Assembly: GCA_017521605.1 (NCBI GenBank)
Contig: JAFXCD010000023.1
Coordinates: 24,326-88,325, forward strand
Origin: Lachnospiraceae bacterium
GTDB taxonomy: Bacteria > Bacillota > Clostridia > Lachnospirales > Lachnospiraceae
DNA: 64,000 bases
Reading direction: 5' to 3'
Part shown: positions 55,331 through 63,319 of the stretch, one piece after another
Numbering within the stretch: the stretch's first letter is position 1
Layout of the letters: every line of letters starts with the position of its first letter
Notes under the pieces: model-generated
Database searches by the model: none
Seen by the model: only the letters and a program-made list of their open reading frames with translations
Told to the model about the DNA's origin: nothing
Made by a program: the position numbers and the translations under genes

Positions 55331-55537
55331 ATGGTGTCAAAGAAAGGTAAAAGAAAAATAGTATATGAGGGAAAGATATTCTACTGGTTTGTACGAGCTA
55401 ATGATGAGGGAATGTTAAGAATTCATATCATATCTGAAGATAAAAAGACATATTTGGAATACCCTCCATTTGATTCGGAAGTGCCTGTAACACCATCATA
55501 TATTAGGCGACTATTGGATGAGTATTTTTCAGAATAA
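55331..55537 (+). CDS. Small basic/aromatic protein of unknown function (68 aa)
   Basis: The short protein reads as two beta-hairpins: KRKIVYEGKIFYWFVRAND and MLRIHIISEDKKTYLEYPPF, then a helix ending YIRRLLDEYF. The composition is protein-like and there are no membrane segments. I do not recognise a named family with confidence. It lies between the helical paralogues and an SMI1/KNR4-like gene. Confidence 0.45.
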   Translation: MVSKKGKRKIVYEGKIFYWFVRANDEGMLRIHIISEDKKTYLEYPPFDSEVPVTPSYIRRLLDEYFSE

Positions 55538-55639
55538 GTATAATGACGTTGGAGTGCTACTTTAGGTATTTTAATTTCTGGCTTCAGGTGAGTCTGAAAA
55601 TGCAGGAGCATTATCAATAATAACGAAAGGATTATGTAC

Positions 55640-56413
55640 ATGAATAGGTTTTTATCAGGTGATTCGGAAAGTGTAATTGAAAGACTTTGTGCCACGATGA
55701 ATGCAATAGATAATGAATGGAGCAAGAAAATTAAGCCCGCCACCAAAGAACAAATCCAGCGTTTGAAGGATTTAGTTGGTTTTAATGAAAACGGAATTGA
55801 AATCCCCAAAGTGTACATGGATTTTCTTGAGAAAATGGGACAGGATGATGGTGGACTTCTTGAAAATGAATGGGATGGTTTTTCAGAGGTTAATATCGTA
55901 GCAATAATTGATTATTATGCGAGTGTATATGATGATGAATTTGATTATGATCCTAAGACATTATTGCTCTTTTTATCACACTGGTCAGAAGCATATTTGT
56001 ATCTGGATATGTCAAAAGGCGATAATCCTCCGGTTTATTCTTATGAGGAGTTATTTGCGGATACTTTAGAGAGCTATTTATTTCATATGGCATTTAAATA
56101 CATGTACAAAGAAGAATATCATATTAGTGACAATTGGTTGTCATTTACCCAGCAACAGATGGATGATATGATTAGGAAAAAGACGACATTTAATGGAACC
56201 ATGACAGAAAGGATGGAGTATATTTCACAGATTATGAATAGTCTTTCCTTTGAGAAGGCTTGGTTTAGTGACAGTGTTAGAAATTATTATTATAAAGATG
56301 ATATAGTGGTCCTGGTATGTACATATTTTTCTCTTGGAATATTGGTAGTTGGTAAAGATGAAGATAAAGTATTACAGGTAAAAAAACATATTACTAATTT
56401 ATTATATGCGTGA
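55640..56413 (+). CDS. SMI1/KNR4 (SUKH)-like immunity protein with C-terminal extension
   Basis: ATKEQIQRLKDLVGFNENGIEIPKVYMDFLEKMGQDDGGLLENEW is the SUKH N-terminal pattern (helix, IP..Y..F....G..DGG). SUKH proteins act as cytoplasmic antidotes of many nuclease toxins. The first ~130 residues fit one SUKH domain; the last ~120 (SFTQQQMDDMIRKKTTFNG...) are an alpha/beta domain that I cannot name. The ATG at 55640 is better spaced from AAAGGA than the one at 55634. Confidence 0.6.
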   Translation: MNRFLSGDSESVIERLCATMNAIDNEWSKKIKPATKEQIQRLKDLVGFNENGIEIPKVYMDFLEKMGQDDGGLLENEWDGFSEVNIVAIIDYYASVYDDEFDYDPKTLLLFLSHWSEAYLYLDMSKGDNPPVYSYEELFADTLESYLFHMAFKYMYKEEYHISDNWLSFTQQQMDDMIRKKTTFNGTMTERMEYISQIMNSLSFEKAWFSDSVRNYYYKDDIVVLVCTYFSLGILVVGKDEDKVLQVKKHITNLLYA

Positions 56414-56530
56414 GAAAATCGTAAATGAGGTAAGTGTAGGGGCTTGCGAAAAGATTAGAAATAAGGAGAAAATTAGACTTCTAGTGAGCTACAAAGCATG
56501 TGATTATTTGAGCTTTGGAAAGGAATATAT

Positions 56531-56860
56531 ATGGAGGAATTATATAAGCAGGAGATTTTTGAATTAACAGAATTGCTTAATGAAGAATGGGATGATTTGA
56601 AGAGTATACTAATACAAGCTGGAATTGATTTGAGAAGGACAGCATTAGCTTCCTTCATGGAAGACGAGGATGAAAATGAGTATGGAGTCCTTGTAAATAA
56701 AGATTTAAAAATTCTTCAGTACGAAAGAAAAACTCAAGAAGCAAAAAATAATATAGAAAACTTCAAGATGTTTGATATTACTGAAAATGAAGAGGAATTA
56801 ATTAAATATCCCCAAATTGCTGTTGCTATTGATATGATTAAGAACGGGGAGATATTATAA
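56531..56860 (+). CDS. Unknown small acidic protein of the immunity island (109 aa)
   Basis: The protein is helical and acidic (ELTELLNEEWDDLKSILIQAGIDLRRTALASFMEDEDENEYGVLV). It has a strand pair in the middle and ends IAVAIDMIKNGEIL. I do not recognise it. The GGAAAGGA SD, good codon pattern and position suggest a real small gene, probably another immunity protein. Confidence 0.45.
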   Translation: MEELYKQEIFELTELLNEEWDDLKSILIQAGIDLRRTALASFMEDEDENEYGVLVNKDLKILQYERKTQEAKNNIENFKMFDITENEEELIKYPQIAVAIDMIKNGEIL

Positions 56861-56999
56861 TCTATAGTGCCTTTTCTTCTAGGTAAAAAATGTCCTTGAA
56901 TTAGCTATTTTTTTGACTAACGGAATCACTTAGTGTGAAATAGGTGAGCATGTCCGGATAAAATCATATGATTATATAAATTTAACGGTGAGTGTAATT

Positions 57000-57464
57000 A
57001 TGTTAAAAGAACAAAAAGAACTGATTTTAGAATTATTAAAACGTGATTATGATAAAAGAGATTTTAAGAATCATTATTTGCTATCATATAAAGAATTTTT
57101 AGATGTTGATGAAATGTTTACGGATTTTAACTGTGAAAGAGATTTAGGAAAACAGCAGAATATATCATTAATTGAGAAGATAAATGACAAAGATAAAGAT
57201 GCACAGATTTATATTGAAATATATGGTTTTGAAGAAGTGGAAGCTGATGTATGGATTTATGCGGATACCTTGATTATTTTTAGCGTATTGTCTTTTCAAG
57301 ATATCCAAGAATTATTAGACGAATCATCAGACTTATTTCCCAGTGATATTGGCGAAATAGATGATATGTCAAAGGATTATAAGATTATTAAAAATGGACA
57401 GATATATTCAGCGGCGAAAATACATAAGAAGTTAACTAATGTATATTACTGCTGGTGGGATTAG
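57000..57464 (+). CDS. Unknown protein of the immunity island (155 aa)
   Basis: An alpha+beta protein begins MLKEQKELILELLKRDYDKRDF and ends NGQIYSAAKIHKKLTNVYYCWWD. The middle has AQIYIEIYGFEEVEADVWIYADTLIIF. No family is recognised. A GTG at 56988 gives four more residues, but the ATG at 57000 is better placed behind GGTGAG. It may be an immunity protein by context only. Confidence 0.45.
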   Translation: MLKEQKELILELLKRDYDKRDFKNHYLLSYKEFLDVDEMFTDFNCERDLGKQQNISLIEKINDKDKDAQIYIEIYGFEEVEADVWIYADTLIIFSVLSFQDIQELLDESSDLFPSDIGEIDDMSKDYKIIKNGQIYSAAKIHKKLTNVYYCWWD

Positions 57465-57498
57465 TGTTTTTTATGTGTGCTTTTGGAGGCTGAAATAC

Positions 57499-58113
57499 AT
57501 GATAACAGGTGAATTACGCACAAGAATTAAGCAGGCTATCAGAGAGATTTTGGAGGATTTTAGAGCGACTACAAAAGAAGAATTTATGGCTTTGGAGCCT
57601 GATTCAGGTATATATGAGGATTTGAAGGCAGGCGTATTGGAAGAATTTGACCTGAATGATGACGATATAGGCGAATTGTTGGATGAAGTATTAGAGGAAG
57701 AAATCTCAATTGGAAAAGGCTATATAGAGATTACCGATAAGAGAATAGAATGGGTGATTCAGTATTTTTTTGAAGAAGGATTTAGTAAGGTGTGGAAATC
57801 TTTCACTTCGACTGGTATGAAGCCAGTGTATCGTACAATTTTGCTAGACCATTTGGAAAATTTAGTACAGGAACAGAATTATGAATGGGATTTATGGTCG
57901 GAAGGACATTTGTATGCTGTAAAGGATGGAGAGAATTATGTGTTTATGTACGACCGCAGAAACGAGAAGGTGATTCTTTCTATGGAAGAGTACTGGTTGA
58001 TACTGGAAAAAATGTTGAAAATATTTACAGAGCGTTATTTTTGTCTTTCCGCAGATAAAAATAAGTGGATGGAAATGTTAGAAAAGGCGCGGAAGAAGAT
58101 ATGGCAAGAATAG
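57499..58113 (+). CDS. Unknown acidic protein of the immunity island (204 aa)
   Basis: Helices dominate: LRTRIKQAIREILEDFRATTKEEF, LNDDDIGELLDEVLEEEISIG, then YFFEEGFSKVWKSFTSTGMKP and a Trp-rich sheet (YEWDLWSEGHLYAVKDGENYVFMYD). It ends in a basic helix. I do not recognise it. The start at 57499 follows GGAGG by 9 nt; upstream in-frame codons overlap the preceding gene. Confidence 0.45.
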   Translation: MITGELRTRIKQAIREILEDFRATTKEEFMALEPDSGIYEDLKAGVLEEFDLNDDDIGELLDEVLEEEISIGKGYIEITDKRIEWVIQYFFEEGFSKVWKSFTSTGMKPVYRTILLDHLENLVQEQNYEWDLWSEGHLYAVKDGENYVFMYDRRNEKVILSMEEYWLILEKMLKIFTERYFCLSADKNKWMEMLEKARKKIWQE

Positions 58114-58227
58114 GATTAAGTGTAGCCATTTTGCAGGAGGACAAGAAGGATATTCGTAAGTTGCTTTTGCAGATGATTCGTAAGACAGGCGAATATGGTA
58201 GAGTCTTTGATGGAAGGAGAGATGTTT

Positions 58228-58827
58228 ATGAATATTATCGGATTTTTAGAAGAAATGAAAATGAAGTATGGTGCTGGAGTGAGTGTTAAACTGAACAATG
58301 ATAGAAAAGCTATTCCGGAGAATTTACCACAACCATTAAAAGAATTTTATCAGATTTATGACTCTGTAGAGTTACCATTTGGAGAAATATATCCTTTGAA
58401 CATTGCATTAAAAGAAGATGAGCCCTTCAAATCCGAGGGATGGTTATGTTTTGGTTTTGATGGTTATTTTTCTTATTGGTTATGTAAAAAAGAACCTGAT
58501 GAAACAGGAGATATATTTTCATCATGGGACCATGAAATGGATGACGAAATGGAAGCTACACATAATGATTTGGTTGAGTTTTTGAGGGATTTAGAAATGG
58601 AATGGAATCCAGATTGCAGGGTAATACTTGTACAACCTGTTTCGGATATGAAAATAGCGGCAAAAATGAAGAAGGATTTTCTTTCTCCAATTAGTATAAG
58701 TGTGTTTTTAAAATATTGCAGTACGGCTCCTTATATTATTAGCGAAGAATTTGCATACAAAACGGCATTGCAGATAATTTTAGACAACAAGGAGTATAGT
58801 GAGTATATCAAAGTGGAATTAGTATAG
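58228..58827 (+). CDS. SMI1/KNR4-like immunity protein with C-terminal domain
   Basis: IPENLPQPLKEFYQIYDSVELPFGEIYPL, followed by WLCFGFDGYFSYWLCKKEPD and FSSWDHE, matches a SUKH subfamily. The protein at 60461 in island module 2 shares FSYWLCKKEPxExG and the WDH block, so the two are paralogues on either side of the att-like repeat. Here an extra ~75-residue alpha/beta end (VILVQPVSDMKIAAKMKKDFL) is present. The ATG at 58228 has AAGGAG 8 nt upstream. Confidence 0.6.
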   Translation: MNIIGFLEEMKMKYGAGVSVKLNNDRKAIPENLPQPLKEFYQIYDSVELPFGEIYPLNIALKEDEPFKSEGWLCFGFDGYFSYWLCKKEPDETGDIFSSWDHEMDDEMEATHNDLVEFLRDLEMEWNPDCRVILVQPVSDMKIAAKMKKDFLSPISISVFLKYCSTAPYIISEEFAYKTALQIILDNKEYSEYIKVELV

Positions 58828-59001
58828 TTTGATTTTAAGGTCAGAAATTAAAGTGCTTGGGTTCCTTGACGAATCAAAAAATGTAACATATGATATTAAC
58901 AATGATTAGTATTTTGGTATGTTATGCTTTTTGATTAAAATTCACAAAAAGCATTATAAAAGTTTGTGTATTCCGATGATGTCATTTTGATGGAGTTGGG
59001 A

Positions 59002-59268
59002 TATAATATAAATAGGAAATGTAACGTCAATTACATTTCTGTGGCCAAAGAAGGAAACTTCTTTCCGATTAATTTCGGACATCTGCATAAGGAGCGTGCA
59101 GCGGTGTTGACTGGCATCGACAACAACTTTACACAGGCATCAGCAAATGAAGGAAGCATAGCTGTCCGAAATGCCGAGTAGGTGGAAGGCCTACAAACAG
59201 TTGGTAAGCAACTTAATAAACCAGTAAAACATTAACAAAGAGTTGTGGGTTTCCATAACTCTTTGTTG
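59002..59268 (+). ncRNA. Candidate structured RNA (about 255 nt) with own -10 box and terminator
   Basis: TATAAT (59002-59007) is followed within ten bases by a series of perfect stems. P1 is 59016-59024/59031-59039. P2 is AAAGAAG-GAAA-CTTCTTT (59047-59064, GNRA-type loop). P3 is a 10-bp stem ATTTCGGACA/TGTCCGAAAT (59072-59081/59163-59172) that encloses two small hairpins (59083-59101 and 59105-59125). P4 is GTAGG/CCTAC (59178-59194) and P5 AGTTG/CAACT (59199-59213). A 15-bp terminator-like stem closes the RNA (59234-59248/59253-59267). An alternative pairing CCGA/TCGG (59065-59068 with 59075-59078) competes with P3. Local GC is higher than in the neighbouring genes. I cannot name the class. 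The sequence from 58828 to 59001 shows no gene. Confidence 0.65.
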
Positions 59269-59285
59269 ACGTAAGGGGAGAAATA

Positions 59286-59921
59286 TTGGGAACGAATGAT
59301 AAAAAAATAGGCAGTAAAACATTAGCTATTTTACATAATGATATACAACTTTATAATAAAATGAAAGGCAATGATTATCTTATTGCTTTTAAGAAAGGCA
59401 AAAAGGATACTTTAAAATATTGTCAACTTACCTTTCAACATTACAATTTTTGGCATTTGTTAGGATGTAAAATTGATAATGGGGATGCAGAATTAATATA
59501 TAATGAGTGTATGCATAAAAAAGACATATCTGAAAATGTGGTATTTGTTCATAACTTTTCAAATGTAGAAGAAAAACATTGTGTTTTTGAAAAAGTGTTT
59601 GATTTTATTAGCAAAGCAAGAGAAATAACAATTGGATATATAGGGGATTGTCCGGAAAAATATATGATTGCCATGTCTTTAGGTAACGAAAGTGGTTTTG
59701 TTGGTTACGATTATGATAGAGATAACAATAAGTTCATGTTTCCTAAAACAGTTCAAAAAAAGAAAATTAGTATAGTACTTGCCGATATGAACAAGATACA
59801 ATTTATATTAAGTAAACCGCAGGAACAAAAGGAATATGATACGCTAGAATATGAAATAAAAAAAGACATCACAAAAGAATTATTAACAGAAATTCCTGAT
59901 GAATATTGCGTTAAAATATGA
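59286..59921 (+). CDS. Putative PBECR-like nuclease domain protein
   Basis: KGNDYLIAFKKGKKDTLKYCQLTFQHYNFWHLLGCKI (about residues 27-62), with NF.HLLG at 54-60, resembles phage/plasmid BECR-fold nuclease domains (PBECR4 type), which relate to barnase, EndoU, colicin E5/D and RelE. The later GYDYDRDNNKFMFPKTV is the expected strand pair. The match is from memory. It begins with TTG behind GGGGAG, 18 bp after the terminator of the structured RNA, so that RNA may control its expression or activity (inference). It is the only nuclease-like gene in an array of antidote-like genes. Confidence 0.45.
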   Translation: MGTNDKKIGSKTLAILHNDIQLYNKMKGNDYLIAFKKGKKDTLKYCQLTFQHYNFWHLLGCKIDNGDAELIYNECMHKKDISENVVFVHNFSNVEEKHCVFEKVFDFISKAREITIGYIGDCPEKYMIAMSLGNESGFVGYDYDRDNNKFMFPKTVQKKKISIVLADMNKIQFILSKPQEQKEYDTLEYEIKKDITKELLTEIPDEYCVKI

Positions 59922-60036
59922 AAAAGTTGGGTTGTGATTCAAGAAGACAAGATGTATTGCGGATATACCAAGGGTTCCCTTGCGGGAAGCGGTGCCAGAA
60001 CCTCCTTTCTTACGTGGTTTTTTGCTCCGTCCTCAT

Positions 60037-60056
60037 TTCAAGTCCCATCTTCCGCA
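60037..60056 (+). repeat. Right copy of 20-bp attachment-like repeat
   Basis: It is identical to the 3' end of tRNA-Leu (52037-52056) but preceded by unrelated sequence, so it is not a tRNA. It probably marks the junction of an integrated or duplicated island. The flank 59922-60036 holds no gene. Confidence 0.8.
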
Positions 60057-60067
60057 CGAAATAAAAA

Positions 60068-60096
60068 GGCTCAGGATTTATTCCTGAGTCTTTTTT
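60068..60096 (+). terminator. Terminator after the right att-like repeat
   Basis: A stem GGCTCAGGA/TCCTGAGTC (60068-60076 with 60082-60090) is followed by TTTTTT. It occupies the same place relative to the repeat as the terminator after tRNA-Leu, although the sequence differs. Confidence 0.85.
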
Positions 60097-60108
60097 GTTT
60101 CTGCGCCG

Positions 60109-60144
60109 AGGAGTTCCTTGGACCTAGGGTCCAAGGTCTCCTCG
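60109..60144. repeat. Palindromic element of island module 2
   Basis: CGAGGAG/CTCCTCG outer arms and a perfect inner CCTTGGACC-TAG-GGTCCAAGG (60116-60136) share the CCTAGGG centre with the element at 52184-52235. It lies between the att-like repeat and the second 60-bp repeat. Confidence 0.7.
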
Positions 60145-60202
60145 CCATAGAGTGGCTTTGTCGGTTGAACAATGTAAAGTGGTCCCAAGGTTTCTTTGCC
60201 AC

Positions 60203-60262
60203 TACTTATTGTTTGTAAGGAGAATATAATGGAATTGACAATGGCAATGTGGTAAAATGGAG
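60203..60262 (+). repeat. 60-bp direct repeat, copy 2
   Basis: Three substitutions in 60 bases separate it from 52231-52290. It is preceded by a short stem AGTGG/CCACT. The stretch 60263-60460 has no complete gene, only the coding-like tail at 60362-60433. Confidence 0.8.
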
Positions 60263-60361
60263 GAAGTGAATGTTTTGGTAAGGAAGAATTGGAGCGATAG
60301 ATGAAAGCGTTTTGATGTGGTGGACACAATAGACGGAAATAGAGTTACTTAAAGGAGTCAG

Positions 60362-60433
60362 ATTGTTTTTTTGGTATGATTCGGGTGAGGGAAATGTTAT
60401 TTCAGATTATGTAGCACAATTTATTCAAAAATA
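60362..60433 (+). pseudogene. C-terminal remnant of an immunity-like protein
   Basis: One frame reads FFWYDSGEGNVISDYVAQFI and ends QK-stop, a normal protein ending without any upstream start in frame. It resembles the tail of a small immunity protein and suggests a gene lost by recombination just after the 60-bp repeat. Confidence 0.35.
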
Positions 60434-60460
60434 ATATTATTACATAAGGAGCAGAGAAAG

Positions 60461-60871
60461 ATGTTAATGTATTTAAACAAAACAAATGCAGAATATGAAC
60501 TGAATAATGAAGATTCTTTAGATATATCTATTCCTGAAGCTATGAAGGAGTTCTATTCTAGTGTAAAATATGCAGATTTTTCTTTTGGAAGAATTTATGA
60601 TATGGAAGAAGCCTTGAAAATGTCTGAGCGAGCACCATTTAGCCCGGATTGGTTTGTTTTAGGACAAGATAATTACTTTTCCTACTGGTTATGCAAGAAA
60701 GAACCTAATGAAAAAGGAAAGGTATTTACTACTTGGGATCATGCTTCTGGTATCGGAATAGATGAGCCGGTTTGGGATTCGCTTCTGACTTTTTTAGAGA
60801 GAATGGCAGAAGATGCAAGTGAGTATGAAGAATGGGATGATGAGTTCGAAGATGATGAATGGGAGGAATAG
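60461..60871 (+). CDS. SMI1/KNR4-like immunity protein (short)
   Basis: ISIPEAMKEFYSSVKYADFSFGRIYDM followed by WFVLGQDNYFSYWLCKKEPN and FTTWDHASG matches the SUKH-type protein at 58228. The C-terminus is a very acidic tail (EDASEYEEWDDEFEDDEWEE). SD AAGGAG is present. The SMI1 gene at 60878 starts 6 bp after it, so the two are co-transcribed. Confidence 0.6.
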   Translation: MLMYLNKTNAEYELNNEDSLDISIPEAMKEFYSSVKYADFSFGRIYDMEEALKMSERAPFSPDWFVLGQDNYFSYWLCKKEPNEKGKVFTTWDHASGIGIDEPVWDSLLTFLERMAEDASEYEEWDDEFEDDEWEE

Positions 60872-60877
60872 CATAGT

Positions 60878-61450
60878 ATGTTAATATCAAAATTTGACAA
60901 TACCAATATTGAAGAACATATAGCGGCATTTGAAAAGGAAAATAATATCACCTTACCGGAGGAATATAAGAGATTTCTGTTGAAGTATAATGGTGGAAGA
61001 ACGCCAAAGACGAAATTTAAGATTAATAAAGTATCCTCGGATGTGCGTGGATTTTATGGTTTGGGGAATGCTGATGAATATTTTAATTTTCAGAAGTTAA
61101 TAGACAATATGAATATACTGGAAGAATTTATAGAAGATGATATGTTGCCTATAGCTTCTACTGTTTCAGGAGATGATGTTACTATAGGAATTGGGAAAGA
61201 AGAGAATGGTTATGTATTCTTTAGATACCATGACAAAGGAAAGAAATACATAAAACTGACGGATTCGTTGTGTGAGTTTGTGGATAAGTGTAAGAGTGAG
61301 GAGAAGGGGCCTATTCGAACTGTTGAAGAAAAAAAACGAGATATGATTGCTGCTGGATTTGGTAGACGTATAACTGAGGAAAAAATAAAACGTTGGCAAG
61401 CAGAAATTGATGAATATGCAAACATCCACCAGGAAGAGTTTGAGTTGTAG
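60878..61450 (+). CDS. SMI1/KNR4 (SUKH) family immunity protein
   Basis: NIEEHIAAFEKENNITLPEEYKRFLLKYNGGRTP is a textbook SUKH-1 N-terminus, followed by FYGLGNADEYFNFQKL and a strand-rich middle with ASTVSGDDVTIGIGKEENGYVFF. The last ~45 residues are a basic/acidic helix. SUKH proteins neutralise secreted nuclease toxins. GGAGG overlaps the end of the preceding gene. This is the clearest immunity gene in the island. Confidence 0.78.
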   Translation: MLISKFDNTNIEEHIAAFEKENNITLPEEYKRFLLKYNGGRTPKTKFKINKVSSDVRGFYGLGNADEYFNFQKLIDNMNILEEFIEDDMLPIASTVSGDDVTIGIGKEENGYVFFRYHDKGKKYIKLTDSLCEFVDKCKSEEKGPIRTVEEKKRDMIAAGFGRRITEEKIKRWQAEIDEYANIHQEEFEL

Positions 61451-61523
61451 AAGGTATGTTGTTTATGAAAAATTGGGATTTGTTAAAGCAGATGAATGTA
61501 CTATTATAAAAGTTACAGATTAA
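61449..61523 (+). pseudogene. C-terminal remnant of a GNAT acetyltransferase
   Basis: The frame RRYVVYEKLGFVKADECTII, then KVTD and stop, matches the typical GNAT ending (Y.K.GF). No upstream part of the enzyme remains; it overlaps the end of the SMI1 gene. Confidence 0.5.
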
Positions 61524-61598
61524 GTGCTATCAAGTATGCCTAAATTCCAGTCTGATGAAGCGATTGATAGAGAGAAGATTTGAATTTTATGTTGTGAA

Positions 61599-61630
61599 AA
61601 AGATGTCTATTAACTTAGATATCTTTTTTT
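61599..61630 (+). terminator. Terminator at the end of the module 2 immunity operon
   Basis: An 11-bp stem AAAGATGTCTA/TAGATATCTTT (61599-61609 with 61616-61626, one G-U pair) is followed by TTTT. Confidence 0.8.
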
Positions 61631-61727
61631 GTGAAAAAAACTATTGAAATATATTTTTAATTCACTTAGGCTTATTATAGGACGTCCAAATAATATGATT
61701 TTTGCCGCTTTACAGGAGGAAGTTTTA

Positions 61728-62714
61728 ATGAAGAAAGTTTTAGATACTTATTCAAGTATAAACGATATTAATATAAAGCAGATTGTAGCCTATAAAGATA
61801 ACATACTTGAAATTGAAGTGTATAAAGATGGTTTTACAAAAAAAGATACAATGAATGTTATGAGTGTGACAAAATCTGTAACATCATTGTTGGTAGGTAT
61901 TGCTATTGACCAAGGTTTGATAAAAAGTGTAGACGACTTTGTGATGGACTATTACAAAGATACCTACACTCCTAAAAGAGGAGAGCAAACGATATTTAAA
62001 GTTACAATTAAACATTTGCTTACAATGACAGCACCATATAAGGGAAAGAGCGAACCTTGGACAAAGGTTTGCACATCGGAAGATTGGACACTGACAACAT
62101 TGGATGTTTTGGGTGGTCGCAAAGGTATCACTAATGAATTCAGATATCACACTCTTGGTGTTCAAATCCTTTTGGGAATTATCAGAATTACAAGTGGTAT
62201 GAATGTGCTTGACTTTGCTAACGAATATCTTTTTAAACCTTTAGGAATTGCACCAAGAAGCAATGCGGGTTGCGAGAGCAAAGAAGACCAGTTTGAGTAT
62301 TTAATGAACAAAAACGACCATGGAAAGGTTTGGTTTTTGGACCCGACAGGTATGCCAACTGCAGGTTGGGGATTATCTCTTTCAGCTTATGAAATGGCAC
62401 AGATAGGTTTGATGGTGCTTAATAACGGTGTTTATAATAATACTCGTATTATAAGTGAGAATTGGATTGAAATGATGACAAAATCCTACATATCTACCGA
62501 TGAGAAATTTGGAAATCAGGATTATGGTTTTTTGTGGTGGCTTCCTCACAGAACAAGAGAGGTAATTGCCGCTATTGGTGATGGTGGTAATATTATATAT
62601 GTTGATAGAAAAAATCAAATTGTAGTAGCCATAACTGCACATTTTAAGCCTATGGTTTTTGACAGAGTAGAATATATTGAAAAAAACATTGTTGAAGCAT
62701 TAACAGAGAGGTAA
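61728..62714 (+). CDS. Serine hydrolase, beta-lactamase/class C (PBP4-like) family
   Basis: MSVTKSVTSLLVGIAIDQGLIKSVDD carries the SxxK motif (SVTK). FRYHTLGVQILLGII takes the YxN position with Y-H-T, and a GDGGNIIYVD stretch takes the KTG place. Such enzymes are esterases, D-aminopeptidases or transpeptidase relatives. No signal peptide is seen, so it is probably cytoplasmic. The ATG at 61728 follows GGAGG; an earlier in-frame start (61644) has no SD. Confidence 0.8.
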   Translation: MKKVLDTYSSINDINIKQIVAYKDNILEIEVYKDGFTKKDTMNVMSVTKSVTSLLVGIAIDQGLIKSVDDFVMDYYKDTYTPKRGEQTIFKVTIKHLLTMTAPYKGKSEPWTKVCTSEDWTLTTLDVLGGRKGITNEFRYHTLGVQILLGIIRITSGMNVLDFANEYLFKPLGIAPRSNAGCESKEDQFEYLMNKNDHGKVWFLDPTGMPTAGWGLSLSAYEMAQIGLMVLNNGVYNNTRIISENWIEMMTKSYISTDEKFGNQDYGFLWWLPHRTREVIAAIGDGGNIIYVDRKNQIVVAITAHFKPMVFDRVEYIEKNIVEALTER

Positions 62715-62781
62715 ATTTCAGTCTTGTGGAGAGATTGAAAGCAACTGAAGATTTGAATTTGTATGTATGGAGTATATTACT

Positions 62782-63231
62782 ATGGAAATAAAAAAAGCAG
62801 AAATCAAAGATTTAAATATTGTTGTTAAGTTAAAAATGGATATGTTTAAAGAAGTAGGTTCAATAGCTTTGTTACAGGATAATGCCGAAGAACAGATATA
62901 TGAAACATACAAAGAATTATATCAAGAAGAAAAAGGTTGTCATTACCTGGTGTATGAAAATGATAGTGTTATTGCGTGTGGTGGTGCAGTAATTAAGGAA
63001 GATGTTCCATTTTGTTTCTTTAAAACTCCAATGTATGGATATATTATTGATGTGTATTGTATTCCTGAAAAAAGGAGAAACGGTTATTCTACAAAAATAA
63101 TGGAAGAACTACTAAAATGGTTGCAGAGCAAAGGTATTCATACCATAAAATTAAAACCATCAGAAGTAGGAAAGCATTTATATGAAAAGTTTGGTTTTTG
63201 TGATTCTGGGGAAATGGAATTATGGATTTAA
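62782..63231 (+). CDS. GNAT family N-acetyltransferase
   Basis: A standard GNAT fold: IKKAEIKDLNIVVKLKMDMF at the start, DSVIACGGAVI in beta4, then VYCIPEKRRNGYSTKIMEELL with the acetyl-CoA loop R.NGYS, and KPSEVGKHLYEKFGF near the end. It transfers acetyl to an amine of unknown identity. The ATG at 62782 is preferred over 62767 because GGAG lies between them. Confidence 0.85.
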   Translation: MEIKKAEIKDLNIVVKLKMDMFKEVGSIALLQDNAEEQIYETYKELYQEEKGCHYLVYENDSVIACGGAVIKEDVPFCFFKTPMYGYIIDVYCIPEKRRNGYSTKIMEELLKWLQSKGIHTIKLKPSEVGKHLYEKFGFCDSGEMELWI

Positions 63232-63319
63232 TGTTCTATATAGTTATCAATTTGTTGGACACACAAATTCCAATATGTAGAACAGTTAGAAAACTTGAAT
63301 TTTATGGAAGGATACAATA

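Noticed and set aside
58065-58289. Open frame between two immunity-island genes
   Set aside because: It overlaps the end of one gene and the start of the next, and has no good SD; probably a shadow.
58966-59181. Plus-strand open frame of 71 codons
   Set aside because: It overlies a dense run of perfect hairpins, has no usable ribosome binding site, and its amino acid pattern follows the RNA stems, so the RNA interpretation is better.
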